64,000 bases of DNA from DAOUKH01 sp965207995 (GTDB lineage Bacteria > Chloroflexota > Dehalococcoidia > SHYB01): contig CBDBNG010000001.1 in NCBI GenBank assembly GCA_965207995.1, forward strand, positions 124,001-188,000, written 5' to 3'. The notes under the pieces were generated by a model. It was not told where the DNA came from. It saw nothing but the letters and a program-made list of their open reading frames with translations, and ran no database searches. Position numbers and translations under genes: made by a program. Position 1 is the first letter of the stretch. Each line of letters opens with the position of its first letter. Below are positions 44,797-53,743 of this stretch, in pieces.

Positions 44797-45390
44797 ATGC
44801 GTTCCGCCACCGTTCACCGCGAGACCGGCGAGACCGCCGTCACCGTCGAGATCGACGTCGACGGATCGGGGAAGTCCGAAGTCTCGACCGGCCTGACCAT
44901 GCTCGACCACATGCTGGCGCAGCTCGCGCGGCATGGGGTGAACGACCTACGGGTCGAATCGAAGGCGACGATGGACCCCGACGGCCACCACACCGTCGAG
45001 GACGTCGCAATCGCGCTGGGCCAGGCGTTCAACGAGGCACTGGGCGAAAAGCGCGGCATCGTCCGCATGGCGACGGCGTCGGCGCCGTTGGACGAGGCGC
45101 TGGCGACGGTCACGGTCGACATAAGCGGCCGGGGCTACGCGGTGATCAACGCCGACTTCAGCATCGAGGTCGTGGGCGACCTGCTTACCGACCTCGTGCG
45201 CCACTTCCTGGAAACGTTCGCCCGCGAGGCGCGTCTGAACCTGCACGCGGACGTCATCCGCGGCACCAACGACCACCACAAGGTCGAGTGCCTGTTCAAG
45301 GCCCTGGCGCGGGCGCTGGACGCGGCGACCCGCATCGACCCCCGCGTCGGCGGCGCGGTGCCGAGCACCAAGGGCGTTATCGAGTCGTAG
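44797..45390 (+). CDS. hisB: Imidazoleglycerol-phosphate dehydratase
   Basis: The 197-residue monofunctional HisB dehydrates imidazoleglycerol phosphate to imidazole-acetol phosphate. The manganese-binding repeats are present: LDHMLAQLARHG and DGHHTVEDVAIALGQAF in the first half, then FLETFAREARLNLHADVIRG and NDHHKVECLFKALARAL in the second. It is the last gene of the his operon; a type 2 palindromic repeat follows. Confidence 0.97.
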   Translation: MRSATVHRETGETAVTVEIDVDGSGKSEVSTGLTMLDHMLAQLARHGVNDLRVESKATMDPDGHHTVEDVAIALGQAFNEALGEKRGIVRMATASAPLDEALATVTVDISGRGYAVINADFSIEVVGDLLTDLVRHFLETFAREARLNLHADVIRGTNDHHKVECLFKALARALDAATRIDPRVGGAVPSTKGVIES

Positions 45391-45404
45391 GCGCGGCTGC
45401 GCCA

Positions 45405-45468
45405 CTCCCCAACGCGCCCGCAGGGCGTGTGCCCTCTCTCAATCTCCCCCAGAGGGGGAGAGGTTTGG
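45405..45468. repeat. Double palindromic intergenic repeat, type 2 (copy b)
   Basis: First hairpin CGCGCCC-GCA-GGGCGTG, then TGCCCTCTCTCAA and a second hairpin CTCCCCC-AGA-GGGGGAG (45444-45460). Its order and sequence match the copy at 20095. It lies between the convergent hisB and DUF502 genes and could terminate both. Confidence 0.7.
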
Positions 45469-45484
45469 ACCGCTAGAACGCCGG

Positions 45485-46207
45485 CTAGTGCTTCGTCCAG
45501 CCCTCCGCGAGATCGTCGGACAGCACGGCTTCGAGTTCCTCCACGTCCTGGGTGAGGGGCGGTTCGGGAGCGTCCCGGATGTGCTGCATGAGGTCGCTTG
45601 GAGAGAGGACGCCGCTCGACACGACTAGCTTGATGCCCTCGGCCACGGTGAGCTGGGTGGCGATGACCTCGTCCTCGGGGAGATAGGCCATGAGGCCTGT
45701 CTGGGGTGTCGGCGTGGTGGGGATGAGCACGGAGTGGTACATGCGCCCGTCCTCGCCTTGGACGGTGCTGGTGTGGAAGCCGATGGTGTAGGTGCCCTTC
45801 TTGGGCCACTCGGCGAGGACGACCCGCAGCTTGGCGCTGCCGGAGACGGAGAGCGAGTCGATGACCTGCTTGGTGAGGTTGTAGAGCCAGCGGACGATGG
45901 GCACGCGCAGGATGACGTTCTCGGCGTAGCCGACGAGGCGGCGCCCGATGAAGTTGGCCATGACCAGGCCGGCGAGGTAGATGGTGACGATCATGAGGCC
46001 GATGCCGACGCCGGGAATCTCCTGGTTGAAGGCGCGTTCCACGAGGGGTTGCACGGCGTCGTCCAGCGTGGTGAAGGCGAAGCGGAGGACGATGAACGTC
46101 ACCGCCAGCGGGATGAGCGCGAGCAGGCCCGCGATGAAGGTGCGCCGCAGGTGTTGGCCCACCCGGCCCAGGATGCTGTTCGCGTGCGGGCGCGGGTCCA
46201 AGGTCAT
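45485..46207 (-). CDS. DUF502 family membrane protein
   Basis: The 240-residue protein has two hydrophobic segments at about 21-44 (FIAGLLALIPLAVTFIVLRF) and 68-92 (GVGIGLMIVTIYLAGLVMAN). The region after them contains YTIGFHTST and VLIPTTPTPQTGLMAYLPED, typical of DUF502. Function is unknown; members are inner-membrane proteins conserved in bacteria and plants. It overlaps the prenyl synthase-like gene by four bases (ATGA), forming an operon with it and tsaC. Confidence 0.9.
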   Translation of the reverse strand: MTLDPRPHANSILGRVGQHLRRTFIAGLLALIPLAVTFIVLRFAFTTLDDAVQPLVERAFNQEIPGVGIGLMIVTIYLAGLVMANFIGRRLVGYAENVILRVPIVRWLYNLTKQVIDSLSVSGSAKLRVVLAEWPKKGTYTIGFHTSTVQGEDGRMYHSVLIPTTPTPQTGLMAYLPEDEVIATQLTVAEGIKLVVSSGVLSPSDLMQHIRDAPEPPLTQDVEELEAVLSDDLAEGWTKH

Positions 46208-47241
46208 AGCGATGTCCTGGGAGTCCTGGGCTCGGCGTAGTAGCGGCCGAGTGCCGTGATGGCTTCGGCGCTCTCGGAGGGGAAGCCGGACTGCGCGAGC
46301 GCGGCCTGGCCGTCGCGCGTCAGCCCGTCGATCAGGTCCTCGACGTGGGCGCGGGCGCCGCAGCGTTCGATGGCCGCAACGGCGGCGTCGACGTCTTCGT
46401 CGCTGAGCGGGCCGGCGTGGTCGCGGACGCGCTCAATGGCGTCGAGGTCGGCGCCGGAGGCGTTGGCGAGGGCGTAAATCACGGGAAGGGTACGGCCCTT
46501 GCCGATGCTCTCGATGGCGGCGGTGCGCCCGCCGGCGGTGAGGCCGTCGATCTCCACCCGCAGCCGCCAAGCCGCGCCGAAACAGGCCCCGGAACGGGCC
46601 GCCGACTCGCGGTCCTCATCCCCGGCGCCGGCGACGGCTGCCCCGAGAGCGGCGGCAGTGGCGGCGAGCCGCCCGTCGGTCCGCTCGACGATGCTGGCGT
46701 AATCGGCGGGATCGGGCGAGTCTTGGTCTTCGAGCTCGATGAGCGTGTGTTGGGCTAGCGCCACGTCGAGGCAGCCCCGGTCGAGGATGTGGCAGGCGTC
46801 GAGGACGGCTTCGGCGGAAAGCCCGGATTCCGCAGCGTCCATGAGGGCGAGGCGGGCCTGGGCGTAGAGGGCGTCGCCGGCGTTGATCCCCTGCGCGTGG
46901 CCCCAAGTCCACCAGAGGGCGGGCCGGTCGGGAGGGCCGGGGTCGCCCTCGCGGAGGTCGCGGTGAACGCGGTAGAAGCCGCGCGCGAGCTCGATAGCCG
47001 CGGCGGCGGGCATGGCGGCGTCGCGCGAGCCGCCCGCGGCCTCCGCGACGAGAAGGCAAAGGACGCCGTGAGGCCGGTCGGCGGAGCCGGCGTCGGCGGG
47101 GAGGCCGGCGCGGTCGGTCCAACCGAGCTGGTAATTCAGCATCTGGGAGATCAGCGCCCCCCGCTCCCCGACGGCCCGCTTGAGGCGCGCTTCGATGATA
47201 GGGCCGTACTGGTCGAGCGCGGCAGGCCTGATGGTGCTCAT
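46204..47241 (-). CDS. Polyprenyl synthetase-family protein with degenerate active site
   Basis: A 345-residue helical protein starting MSTIRPAALDQYGPIIEARL, whose fold signature is clear: WGHAQGINAGDALYAQARLAL and GKGRTLPVIYALANA match trans-isoprenyl diphosphate synthases. However, the first Asp-rich motif (DDxxD) reads VHRDLREGD, with Arg in place of the first Asp, and the second (FQxxDDxxD) reads WRLRVEIDG. Both magnesium-binding motifs are therefore lost, and normal chain-elongation chemistry is unlikely. It may be a regulatory or heteromeric subunit. Four-base overlaps with tsaC upstream and DUF502 downstream show the three are one operon. Confidence 0.82.
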   Translation of the reverse strand: MSTIRPAALDQYGPIIEARLKRAVGERGALISQMLNYQLGWTDRAGLPADAGSADRPHGVLCLLVAEAAGGSRDAAMPAAAAIELARGFYRVHRDLREGDPGPPDRPALWWTWGHAQGINAGDALYAQARLALMDAAESGLSAEAVLDACHILDRGCLDVALAQHTLIELEDQDSPDPADYASIVERTDGRLAATAAALGAAVAGAGDEDRESAARSGACFGAAWRLRVEIDGLTAGGRTAAIESIGKGRTLPVIYALANASGADLDAIERVRDHAGPLSDEDVDAAVAAIERCGARAHVEDLIDGLTRDGQAALAQSGFPSESAEAITALGRYYAEPRTPRTSL

Positions 47242-47861
47242 GACTGGTGATACTTCGCCGCGGGAGCGGTACCCAGGGCCTGCCGCAGCGTTTCCTCGGC
47301 TATGGCGCCGTGGCGCAGGACGTTGGGAGGGTCGACGGTGAGGTCGAGCACCGTCGATTCCACGCCGCCTGAGCATTCGCCTTCGATCACGTAGTCTACG
47401 CTATCGCCGAGTTGGCCCACGACCTCTTCCGCGGTGCGCGGCGTGGGCCCGCCGGAAAGGTTGGCGCTGGTGCCGACGATGGGGCCGCCCAGGGCGGCGC
47501 AGAGTGCCCGGCAGAGATCGTGGCCGGGCACCCGGACGGCGACCGACGGCCCGCCGGCGGTCACCTCTGGGGGCACCCACAGGGCGGCGGGGGCCACGAT
47601 GGTCAGCGCGCCGGGGATGAAGGCGGAAAGCCGCGCGAGGACGTCCTCGGAGGCGCCGGGCGCGGCGCGGCGGAGCATGTCGAGATCGGCGGCGAGGAGG
47701 GGCAAGGGAAGGTCGGCGGAGCGCCGTTTCGCGGCGAAGACGCGGCGGACGGCGTCGGGGTTTGCGGCGTCGGCGCCGAGGCCGTAGACGGTGTCGGTTG
47801 GGTAGGCGACGAGGCCGCCCCGCTGGAGGACCAAAAGAGCGGTCTCAATCTGTTGGCGCAC
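47238..47861 (-). CDS. tsaC: L-threonylcarbamoyladenylate synthase
   Basis: The 207-residue TsaC/Sua5 enzyme makes threonylcarbamoyl-AMP for the t6A37 modification of ANN-decoding tRNAs. Motifs: GGLVAYPTDTVYGLGADAAN at 15-34 (the KxR/SxN-type ATP pocket region) and VGTSANLSGGPTP near residue 130. The start is GTG. It diverges from guaA, sharing a 70-base promoter region, and opens the operon with the prenyl synthase-like and DUF502 genes. Confidence 0.95.
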   Translation of the reverse strand: MRQQIETALLVLQRGGLVAYPTDTVYGLGADAANPDAVRRVFAAKRRSADLPLPLLAADLDMLRRAAPGASEDVLARLSAFIPGALTIVAPAALWVPPEVTAGGPSVAVRVPGHDLCRALCAALGGPIVGTSANLSGGPTPRTAEEVVGQLGDSVDYVIEGECSGGVESTVLDLTVDPPNVLRHGAIAEETLRQALGTAPAAKYHQS

Positions 47862-47873
47862 GCCTGTGACTCC

Positions 47874-47902
47874 TTGACTGAGTATAGCACAGGTGCTACG
47901 CT
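47874..47902 (+). promoter_or_regulatory. guaA promoter overlapping a divergent tsaC promoter
   Basis: Plus strand: -35 TTGACT (47874-47879), 17-base spacer, -10 TACGCT (47897-47902), 28 bases before the guaA GTG. Minus strand: an extended -10, TGC-TATACT (47889-47881), lies inside the spacer and would serve tsaC. The two promoters cannot easily be occupied at once. Confidence 0.65.
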
Positions 47903-47929
47903 AGGCCCCCATTTTCCCAGGAGGGCTCG

Positions 47930-49597
47930 GTGGAGCGAGCGGTCGAAGACCAGGGCCCACGTGTCTCCGTCAGCGGGGACGTCGAAGTATCGACATATCT
48001 GGGAATTGCGAAGGAAAAGGAGCGGCGCGAGGCCGTCTCCTCTCCCCCTCCTCCCACGAAGCGCCAGGAGACCGTCGTCGTCCTCGACTTCGGCTCCCAG
48101 TACAGCATGCTGATCGCGCGCCGCGTGCGCGAGATGAACGTCTATTGCGAGCTCCTCCCTCACGACACGCCGTGGGAGAAGATTGAGGAGCTGAACCCCA
48201 AGGGGTTCATCCTCTCCGGCGGCCCGGCGAGCGTCTACGAGGAGGACGCGCCGATCGCCCCCGCCGGCGTCTTCGACCAGCGGGTCCCCGTGCTCGGCAT
48301 CTGCTACGGGATGCAGCTCATGGCGCACCAGCTCGGCGGGCGAGTCGAGCCCAGCCAGCGCCGCGAATACGGGCACGCCGTCCTGCACCAGAACGACGAG
48401 GACTTCCCCCTCTTCGAGAACGTGCCCTCGTCGGTGCCGGTTTGGATGAGCCACGGCGACAAGGTCGCCGAGATGCCGCAGGGCTTTCGCAGCCTCGCCT
48501 TCACCGACAACAGCCCCGTCGCGGTAATGGGCAACGACGCCGGCCTGATCGGCCTGCAGTTCCACCCCGAGGTCGTCCACACCCAGCAGGGGAAGGAGGT
48601 CATTCACAACTTCCTCTATAACCTCTGCGGCTGCTCCGGCGACTGGACCCCGGCAAACTTCATCGAGGAACAGGTGGAGAAGATCCGCGCCCAGGTCGGA
48701 ACGGGGCGCGTGGTCTGCGCGCTGTCCGGCGGCGTCGACTCCACCGTCGTGGCGGCGATCGTCCACCGGGCCGTCGGCGACCAGCTGACGTGCATCTTCG
48801 TGGACAACGGCCTGCTGCGCCTCGAAGAGTCGGAGCGGGTCTTCCGGCAGTTCGACCACAACCTTCGCATGAACATCATCCACAGCAAGGCGGGGGAACG
48901 GTTCCTGACGTGCCTCGCCGGTGTGATCGACCCGGAGGAAAAGCGCAAGAGGATCGGCAGGGAGTTCATCGCGGTATTCGAGGAAGAGGCGGCGAAGATC
49001 AAGGACGCCGACTTCCTCGCCCAAGGCACGCTCTACCCCGACGTGATCGAGAGCGCCGCGTCGTCGAAGAATGCCGTCACCATCAAGACGCACCACAACG
49101 TCGGCGGCCTGCCCGAGGAGATGAAGCTCAGCCTGATCGAGCCGCTGCGGAACCTCTTCAAGGATGAGGTGCGAGAGGTCGGCCTGGCGCTGGGGCTTTC
49201 CGAAGACATGGTTTACCGGCAGCCGTTTCCCGGACCGGGGCTCGCCATCCGCATCATCGGCGAGGTGACGCATGAGAAGCTCGAAACGCTGCGCGGCGCC
49301 GACTGGGTGGTGATGAACGAGATCAAGAAGGCGAAGCTCTACCGCGATCTATGGCAGACCTTCGCCGTCCTGACGGGCAGCTCGAGCGTGGGCGTGATGG
49401 GCGACCACCGTACCTACGGCCACGTCATCGCCATCCGGGCGGTGACCAGCGAGGACGCGATGACGGCGGACTGGGCCCGCCTGCCCTACGACCTCCTCGC
49501 CAAGATATCGAACCGCATCGTCAACGACGTGCCGGGCGTGAACCGGGTCGTCTACGACATCACGAGCAAGCCGCCGGGCACGATCGAGTGGGAGTAG
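47930..49597 (+). CDS. guaA: GMP synthase (glutamine-hydrolysing), N-terminally extended
   Basis: A 555-residue two-domain enzyme converting XMP to GMP. The N-terminal glutaminase has ILSGGPASVYEED, VLGICYGMQLMAHQLGG (nucleophile Cys) and FHPEVVHTQQG; the ATP-pyrophosphatase has CALSGGVDSTVVAAIVHRAV; the dimerisation domain ends PPGTIEWE. About 47 extra residues precede the usual start (VVVLDFGSQYS). The GTG at 47930 is the only credible start: AGGAGG lies five bases upstream and no ATG, GTG or TTG is in frame before the core. First gene of a long purine/glycolysis operon. Confidence 0.96.
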   Translation: MERAVEDQGPRVSVSGDVEVSTYLGIAKEKERREAVSSPPPPTKRQETVVVLDFGSQYSMLIARRVREMNVYCELLPHDTPWEKIEELNPKGFILSGGPASVYEEDAPIAPAGVFDQRVPVLGICYGMQLMAHQLGGRVEPSQRREYGHAVLHQNDEDFPLFENVPSSVPVWMSHGDKVAEMPQGFRSLAFTDNSPVAVMGNDAGLIGLQFHPEVVHTQQGKEVIHNFLYNLCGCSGDWTPANFIEEQVEKIRAQVGTGRVVCALSGGVDSTVVAAIVHRAVGDQLTCIFVDNGLLRLEESERVFRQFDHNLRMNIIHSKAGERFLTCLAGVIDPEEKRKRIGREFIAVFEEEAAKIKDADFLAQGTLYPDVIESAASSKNAVTIKTHHNVGGLPEEMKLSLIEPLRNLFKDEVREVGLALGLSEDMVYRQPFPGPGLAIRIIGEVTHEKLETLRGADWVVMNEIKKAKLYRDLWQTFAVLTGSSSVGVMGDHRTYGHVIAIRAVTSEDAMTADWARLPYDLLAKISNRIVNDVPGVNRVVYDITSKPPGTIEWE

Positions 49598-49622
49598 CGC
49601 CGCGCCTGTCCGCGCCCCGGAA

Positions 49623-50963
49623 ATGAGCGAACTGAACGTCCTCATCATCGGCAACGGGGGCCGCGAGCATGCCCTCGCCTGGAAGCTGAGCCAGAGCCCG
49701 CGCATCGGCGCCATCTTCGCCGCGCCGGGGAACGCAGGCACCGCCGAGCTTGGCACGAACCTGCCCATCGACGCGACGGACGTCCCGGCGCTGGTGGCCG
49801 CGGCCAAAGAGCACGCCATCGACCTTGCCGTCGTCGGACCGGAGGCGCCGCTCGCCGCGGGCGCCGTAGACGCCCTGACCGCCGCCGGCGTACGGGCGTT
49901 CGGCCCGACCCAAAGGGCGGCGGAGATCGAGTCGAGCAAGTCCTTCGCCCGCTCCGTCATGGAGTCGGCGGGGGTGCGGTGCGCCGAAGGGCGCGCATTC
50001 GACGACCCCGACGAGGCGAGGGCCTACGTACGCGGCCTCGACGAGCCGCCGGTGGTGAAGGCCGACGGCCTCGCCGCCGGCAAGGGCGTTGTCGTGGCCA
50101 ACAGCACTGAGGAGGCGCTCGCCGCCGTCGACGCGATGATGGTCGACCGCGCCTTCGGCGAGGCGGGGTCGCGGGTGGTGATCGAGGAGCGCCTGCCCGG
50201 CGTCGAGGCCAGCGTCTTCGCCTTCTGCGACGGCGAGCACGTCCTGATGACGATTCCCGCCTGCGACTACAAGCGGGTCTTCGACGGCGACGCCGGCCCC
50301 AACACCGGCGGCATGGGCAGCTACAGCCCGCCGGAGTTCCTCGACGACGCTGCCGTGGCCGAGGTCGAGCGCACGGTGATCGCGCCGGTGGTGCGGCAGA
50401 TGGCCGAAATGGGCCGCCCCTACACCGGGGTGCTCTACGCCGGCCTGATGTTCCACCAGGGGAAGGCGGCGGTACTGGAGTTCAACTGCCGCCTCGGCGA
50501 CCCTGAAACCCAGGTAATCCTGCCGCGGCTGCGGACGGACCTGCTCGACGTTATCGAGGCCGCCCTGGATGGCCGGCTCGACGACATAACGCTGGAATGG
50601 GACGAACGTCCCTGCGTCGGCATAGTGATGGCCTCCGGCGGCTACCCCGGCTCCTATGAGACAGGCAAGCCCATCGATGGCCTCGACCACGTGGACGAGT
50701 CGGCGGCGGTCTTCTATGCGGGGGCTCGACGTGATGCTGCTAACGTCCTCACCGATGGCGGCCGCGTCCTGCTGGTGGCGGCGCTCGGCGACAGTGTCGC
50801 CGAGGCGCGGTCGCGCGCCTACGAGAACGTGCGGCGCATTGGCTTCGACGGCGCGCACTACCGCGACGACATCGCCGCCCGCGCCGTCGAGGCGCAGCCG
50901 GGTGCGGGGACAGGACGAAAGGAAGTCATGAGTGAGGCCGCGTCGAGCGGCGGACGGATTTGA
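49623..50963 (+). CDS. purD: Phosphoribosylamine--glycine ligase
   Basis: The 446-residue ATP-grasp enzyme makes GAR in purine biosynthesis. It begins NVLIIGNGGREHALAWKLSQ; the ATP-grasp core has VKADGLAAGKGVVVANS and GPNTGGMGSYSPPEF, with EFNCRLGDPETQVILPRL near residue 285. A short extra tail of about 20 residues (ending SEAASSGGRI) exceeds the usual length of about 425. It lies 25 bases after guaA on the same strand. Confidence 0.97.
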   Translation: MSELNVLIIGNGGREHALAWKLSQSPRIGAIFAAPGNAGTAELGTNLPIDATDVPALVAAAKEHAIDLAVVGPEAPLAAGAVDALTAAGVRAFGPTQRAAEIESSKSFARSVMESAGVRCAEGRAFDDPDEARAYVRGLDEPPVVKADGLAAGKGVVVANSTEEALAAVDAMMVDRAFGEAGSRVVIEERLPGVEASVFAFCDGEHVLMTIPACDYKRVFDGDAGPNTGGMGSYSPPEFLDDAAVAEVERTVIAPVVRQMAEMGRPYTGVLYAGLMFHQGKAAVLEFNCRLGDPETQVILPRLRTDLLDVIEAALDGRLDDITLEWDERPCVGIVMASGGYPGSYETGKPIDGLDHVDESAAVFYAGARRDAANVLTDGGRVLLVAALGDSVAEARSRAYENVRRIGFDGAHYRDDIAARAVEAQPGAGTGRKEVMSEAASSGGRI

Positions 50964-50997
50964 TGACGGAAGAACGACATAAGCGAAAGGGAGTCAG

Positions 50998-51456
50998 ATG
51001 GCGCTAGTTTCGGTACTGATGGGCAGCAAGACGGACCAGCCGTACGTCGACGAGGCGGCGGCGGTGCTCGACCAGATGGGCGTCGCGCACGAGGTAAACG
51101 TGATCTCGGCGCACCGCACGCCGGAGAAGCTACGCGACCACATCCTGGCCGCCGAAGCGGCGGGCGTGGAGGTCTTCATCTGCGCCGCCGGCGGGGCCGC
51201 CGCGCTCCCCGGCGCGACGGCGGCATGGACGACGCGCCCCGTCATCGGCGTGCCCCTGCCCACCAGCGAGCTCAAGGGCGTCGACTCGCTCTACGCCATC
51301 GCGCAGATGCCGCCGGGGATACCGGTGGCGACCGTGGCGGTGGGGTCGTGGGGCGCGCGGAACGCGGCTTTTCTCGCGGCGCAGATTCTGGGCGCGAGCC
51401 ATCCGGAGATCCGCAAGAAATACGACGATTACCGCGCCGGTCTGCGGTCGGGCTAA
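50998..51456 (+). CDS. purE: N5-carboxyaminoimidazole ribonucleotide mutase
   Basis: The 152-residue class I PurE isomerises N5-CAIR to CAIR. Motifs: VLMGSKTDQPYVDEA, NVISAHRTPEKL with the catalytic His, and VFICAAGGAAALPGATAAWT. It follows purD with a ribosome-binding site AAAGGGAG. PurK, which makes its substrate, is not in the window. Confidence 0.95.
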   Translation: MALVSVLMGSKTDQPYVDEAAAVLDQMGVAHEVNVISAHRTPEKLRDHILAAEAAGVEVFICAAGGAAALPGATAAWTTRPVIGVPLPTSELKGVDSLYAIAQMPPGIPVATVAVGSWGARNAAFLAAQILGASHPEIRKKYDDYRAGLRSG

Positions 51457-51480
51457 TGCTCGAAGCGCCGGACGGCCGGG

Positions 51481-51514
51481 TATAAAATAGAAACCCCTCC
51501 GGCGATGCCGGAGG
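51481..51514 (+). promoter_or_regulatory. Possible internal promoter element and hairpin before purB
   Basis: A TATAAA -10-like box (51481-51486) in an otherwise GC-rich gap is followed by a perfect hairpin CCTCCGGC-GAT-GCCGGAGG (51496-51514), 20 bases before the purB ATG. No -35 is evident. The hairpin has no T-tract, so it is more likely a leader structure than a terminator. Confidence 0.4.
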
Positions 51515-51533
51515 CCGCGGCCGAGGTCCACCG

Positions 51534-52823
51534 ATGATCGATAAGTACTCCAGACCCGAAATGGCGCGCGTCTGGAGCGAGACCACCCTCTACGACACCT
51601 GGCTCGAAGTCGAGATCGCCGTCTGCGAGGCATGGGCCGACGAGGGCGAGATCGACGCCGACTCGATGGAGAAGATCCGCGGCGCGCGATACGACATCGA
51701 CGGCATCAACCGCGCCCTGGCGGAGACGCGCCACGACATCAACTCGTTCCTGCACTCGGTCGCCGACTCGCTGGGGCCGGAGAGCCGCTTCGTCCACCTC
51801 GGCCTGACCTCGAACGACGTCAAGGACACCGCCCTCGCGCTGCAGATGCGGGCCGCCGCCGACCTGCTCGCCGCCGGCGTCGCCGAGCTCAAGCAGGTCT
51901 TCATCGAGCGGGCCGCGGAACACCGCAAGACGCTCATCATGGGACGTACCCACGGTGTCCACGGCGAGCCGACGAGCTTCGGCCTGAAGCTGCTCGTCTG
52001 GGTCGATGAAATGACGCGCCACGAGGAACGGCTGGCGGATGCTCGGCGCAACGTTGCGGTGGGCAAGATTTCGGGCGCCGTGGGGAGCCACGCGACGGTT
52101 CCCCCCTCGGTGGAGGAGGAAACCTGCCGCCGGCTGGGCCTCGAGGTCGCCAAGGCGTCGACGCAGATCACCCAGCGCGACCGCCACGCCCAGTTCGTCC
52201 AGACGATCGCCCTCATTGGGGCGTCACTGGACAAGTTCGCCACCGAGATACGCGGCCTGCAGAAGACCGAGGTGCGGGAGGTCGAGGAGCCGTTCGGGGA
52301 AGGCCAGACCGGCTCGTCGGCGATGCCGCACAAGCGCAACCCCGAGCTCTGCGAGCGCGTTTGCGGCCTCGCCCGCGTCCTGCGGGGGAATGCCACCGCC
52401 GCCCTGGAGAACGTCGCGCTCTGGCACGAGCGGGACATCAGCCACTCCTCGGCGGAACGGATCATCCTGCCCGACTCCTGCCTCGCGCTCGACTACATGC
52501 TCGACACCTTCACCTTCGTGATGCGCGGGCTGCGCGTCTTCCCCGACCGCATGCGGTCGAACCTGGAAGGGAGCCGCGGTCTGGTCTGCTCGCAGCGCGT
52601 CCTCCTCGCCCTGATCGGCAAGGGGATGACCCGGCAGGCGGCCTACAAGCTGGTGCAGCGCAACGCCATGGAAGCGTGGGAGACCGGCGAGCACCTGCGC
52701 GATCTGCTCCAAGGCGATGAGGAGGTCACCGCCGTCCTCCCCGCGCCGGAGATCGCCGGGGTGTTCGACTACGACTACTATCTGAAACACGTGGACGAGG
52801 TCTACGCCCGCTTCGGGCTCTGA
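51534..52823 (+). CDS. purB: Adenylosuccinate lyase
   Basis: The 429-residue fumarase-superfamily lyase acts twice in purine synthesis (SAICAR to AICAR, and adenylosuccinate to AMP). Signatures: VHLGLTSNDVKDTALALQM, IMGRTHGVHGEPTSFGLKL with the catalytic His, and GSSAMPHKRNPELCERV, the fumarase-family motif with the catalytic Ser loop. It is followed by purC after 26 bases. Confidence 0.97.
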   Translation: MIDKYSRPEMARVWSETTLYDTWLEVEIAVCEAWADEGEIDADSMEKIRGARYDIDGINRALAETRHDINSFLHSVADSLGPESRFVHLGLTSNDVKDTALALQMRAAADLLAAGVAELKQVFIERAAEHRKTLIMGRTHGVHGEPTSFGLKLLVWVDEMTRHEERLADARRNVAVGKISGAVGSHATVPPSVEEETCRRLGLEVAKASTQITQRDRHAQFVQTIALIGASLDKFATEIRGLQKTEVREVEEPFGEGQTGSSAMPHKRNPELCERVCGLARVLRGNATAALENVALWHERDISHSSAERIILPDSCLALDYMLDTFTFVMRGLRVFPDRMRSNLEGSRGLVCSQRVLLALIGKGMTRQAAYKLVQRNAMEAWETGEHLRDLLQGDEEVTAVLPAPEIAGVFDYDYYLKHVDEVYARFGL

Positions 52824-52849
52824 CCCGCCGAAAGCAGGAGGACGGCCGC

Positions 52850-53743
52850 ATGCCGAGCACGCTCACTTCGACGCAGCTTCCCCAACCCCGCAAGCAAGGC
52901 AAGGTACGTGACATCTATGACCTTGGCGATACGCTGCTCTTCGTCGCCACCGACCGCATATCAGTGTTCGACGTGGTGCTGCCGACGGGGATACCCGAGA
53001 AGGGCGTCGTGCTCACCGAACTGTCCCGGTTCTGGTTCGAGCGCACCGGTCACATCGTCTCCAACCACATGCTGGCAATGGGGCGCGACGCCGAGAAAGC
53101 CGGCGCCTACTACCCCGATCTTCCCGAGGACATCGCGCGCCGGGCGATGATCGTGAAGAAGGTCGATCCGCTCCCCGTCGAATGCGTGGTGCGGGGCTAC
53201 CTCGCGGGGTCTGGCTGGGCCGAGTACAAGCGCAGCGGCACCATCGGCGGCAATCCCGCACCGGAGGGGCTCGGCGAGAGCCAGCGCCTCGACACGCCCC
53301 TCTTCACGCCGACGACGAAGGCGCAGGAGGGTCACGACGAGCTGATCTCGCTGGCCCAGATGGCCGACCTGATCGGTCAAAACCTCACCGACCGCCTGCA
53401 CCAGTACACCCTCGACGTCTATGGCTGGGCCCGCGACTATGCGGCCGAGCGGGGCATCATCATCGCCGACACCAAGTTCGAGTTCGGCATGCTCGACGGC
53501 GAGATCGTGCTGATCGACGAGGTCCTGACGCCCGACTCGAGTCGCTTCTGGCCCGCCGACGAGTACGCCGTGGGCCGCGGCCAGGACTCGTTCGACAAGC
53601 AGATAGCCCGCGATTGGACGGCGTCGACCGATTGGGACAAGGAGCCGCCCGGGCCCGAGCTTCCCGACCACATCGTCGAGCGCACGGCGGCCCGCTACCG
53701 CGAGGTCTACCAACGGCTCACCGGGGAGGAGCTTCCCTCGTGA
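52850..53743 (+). CDS. purC: SAICAR synthetase
   Basis: The 297-residue enzyme ligates CAIR and aspartate. QGKVRDIYDLGDTLLFVATD near the N-terminus, FEFGMLDGEIVLIDEVLTPD, and DEYAVGRGQDSFDKQIARDW are typical. At 297 residues it is the long type. The stop overlaps the GTG of purS (GTGA). Confidence 0.97.
   Translation: MPSTLTSTQLPQPRKQGKVRDIYDLGDTLLFVATDRISVFDVVLPTGIPEKGVVLTELSRFWFERTGHIVSNHMLAMGRDAEKAGAYYPDLPEDIARRAMIVKKVDPLPVECVVRGYLAGSGWAEYKRSGTIGGNPAPEGLGESQRLDTPLFTPTTKAQEGHDELISLAQMADLIGQNLTDRLHQYTLDVYGWARDYAAERGIIIADTKFEFGMLDGEIVLIDEVLTPDSSRFWPADEYAVGRGQDSFDKQIARDWTASTDWDKEPPGPELPDHIVERTAARYREVYQRLTGEELPS

Noticed and set aside
46204..47376. Longer prenyl synthase start at 47376
   Set aside because: The extra 45 residues are antisense-like Arg-rich sequence inside tsaC; the ATG at 47241 overlaps the tsaC stop cleanly and begins the family sequence.
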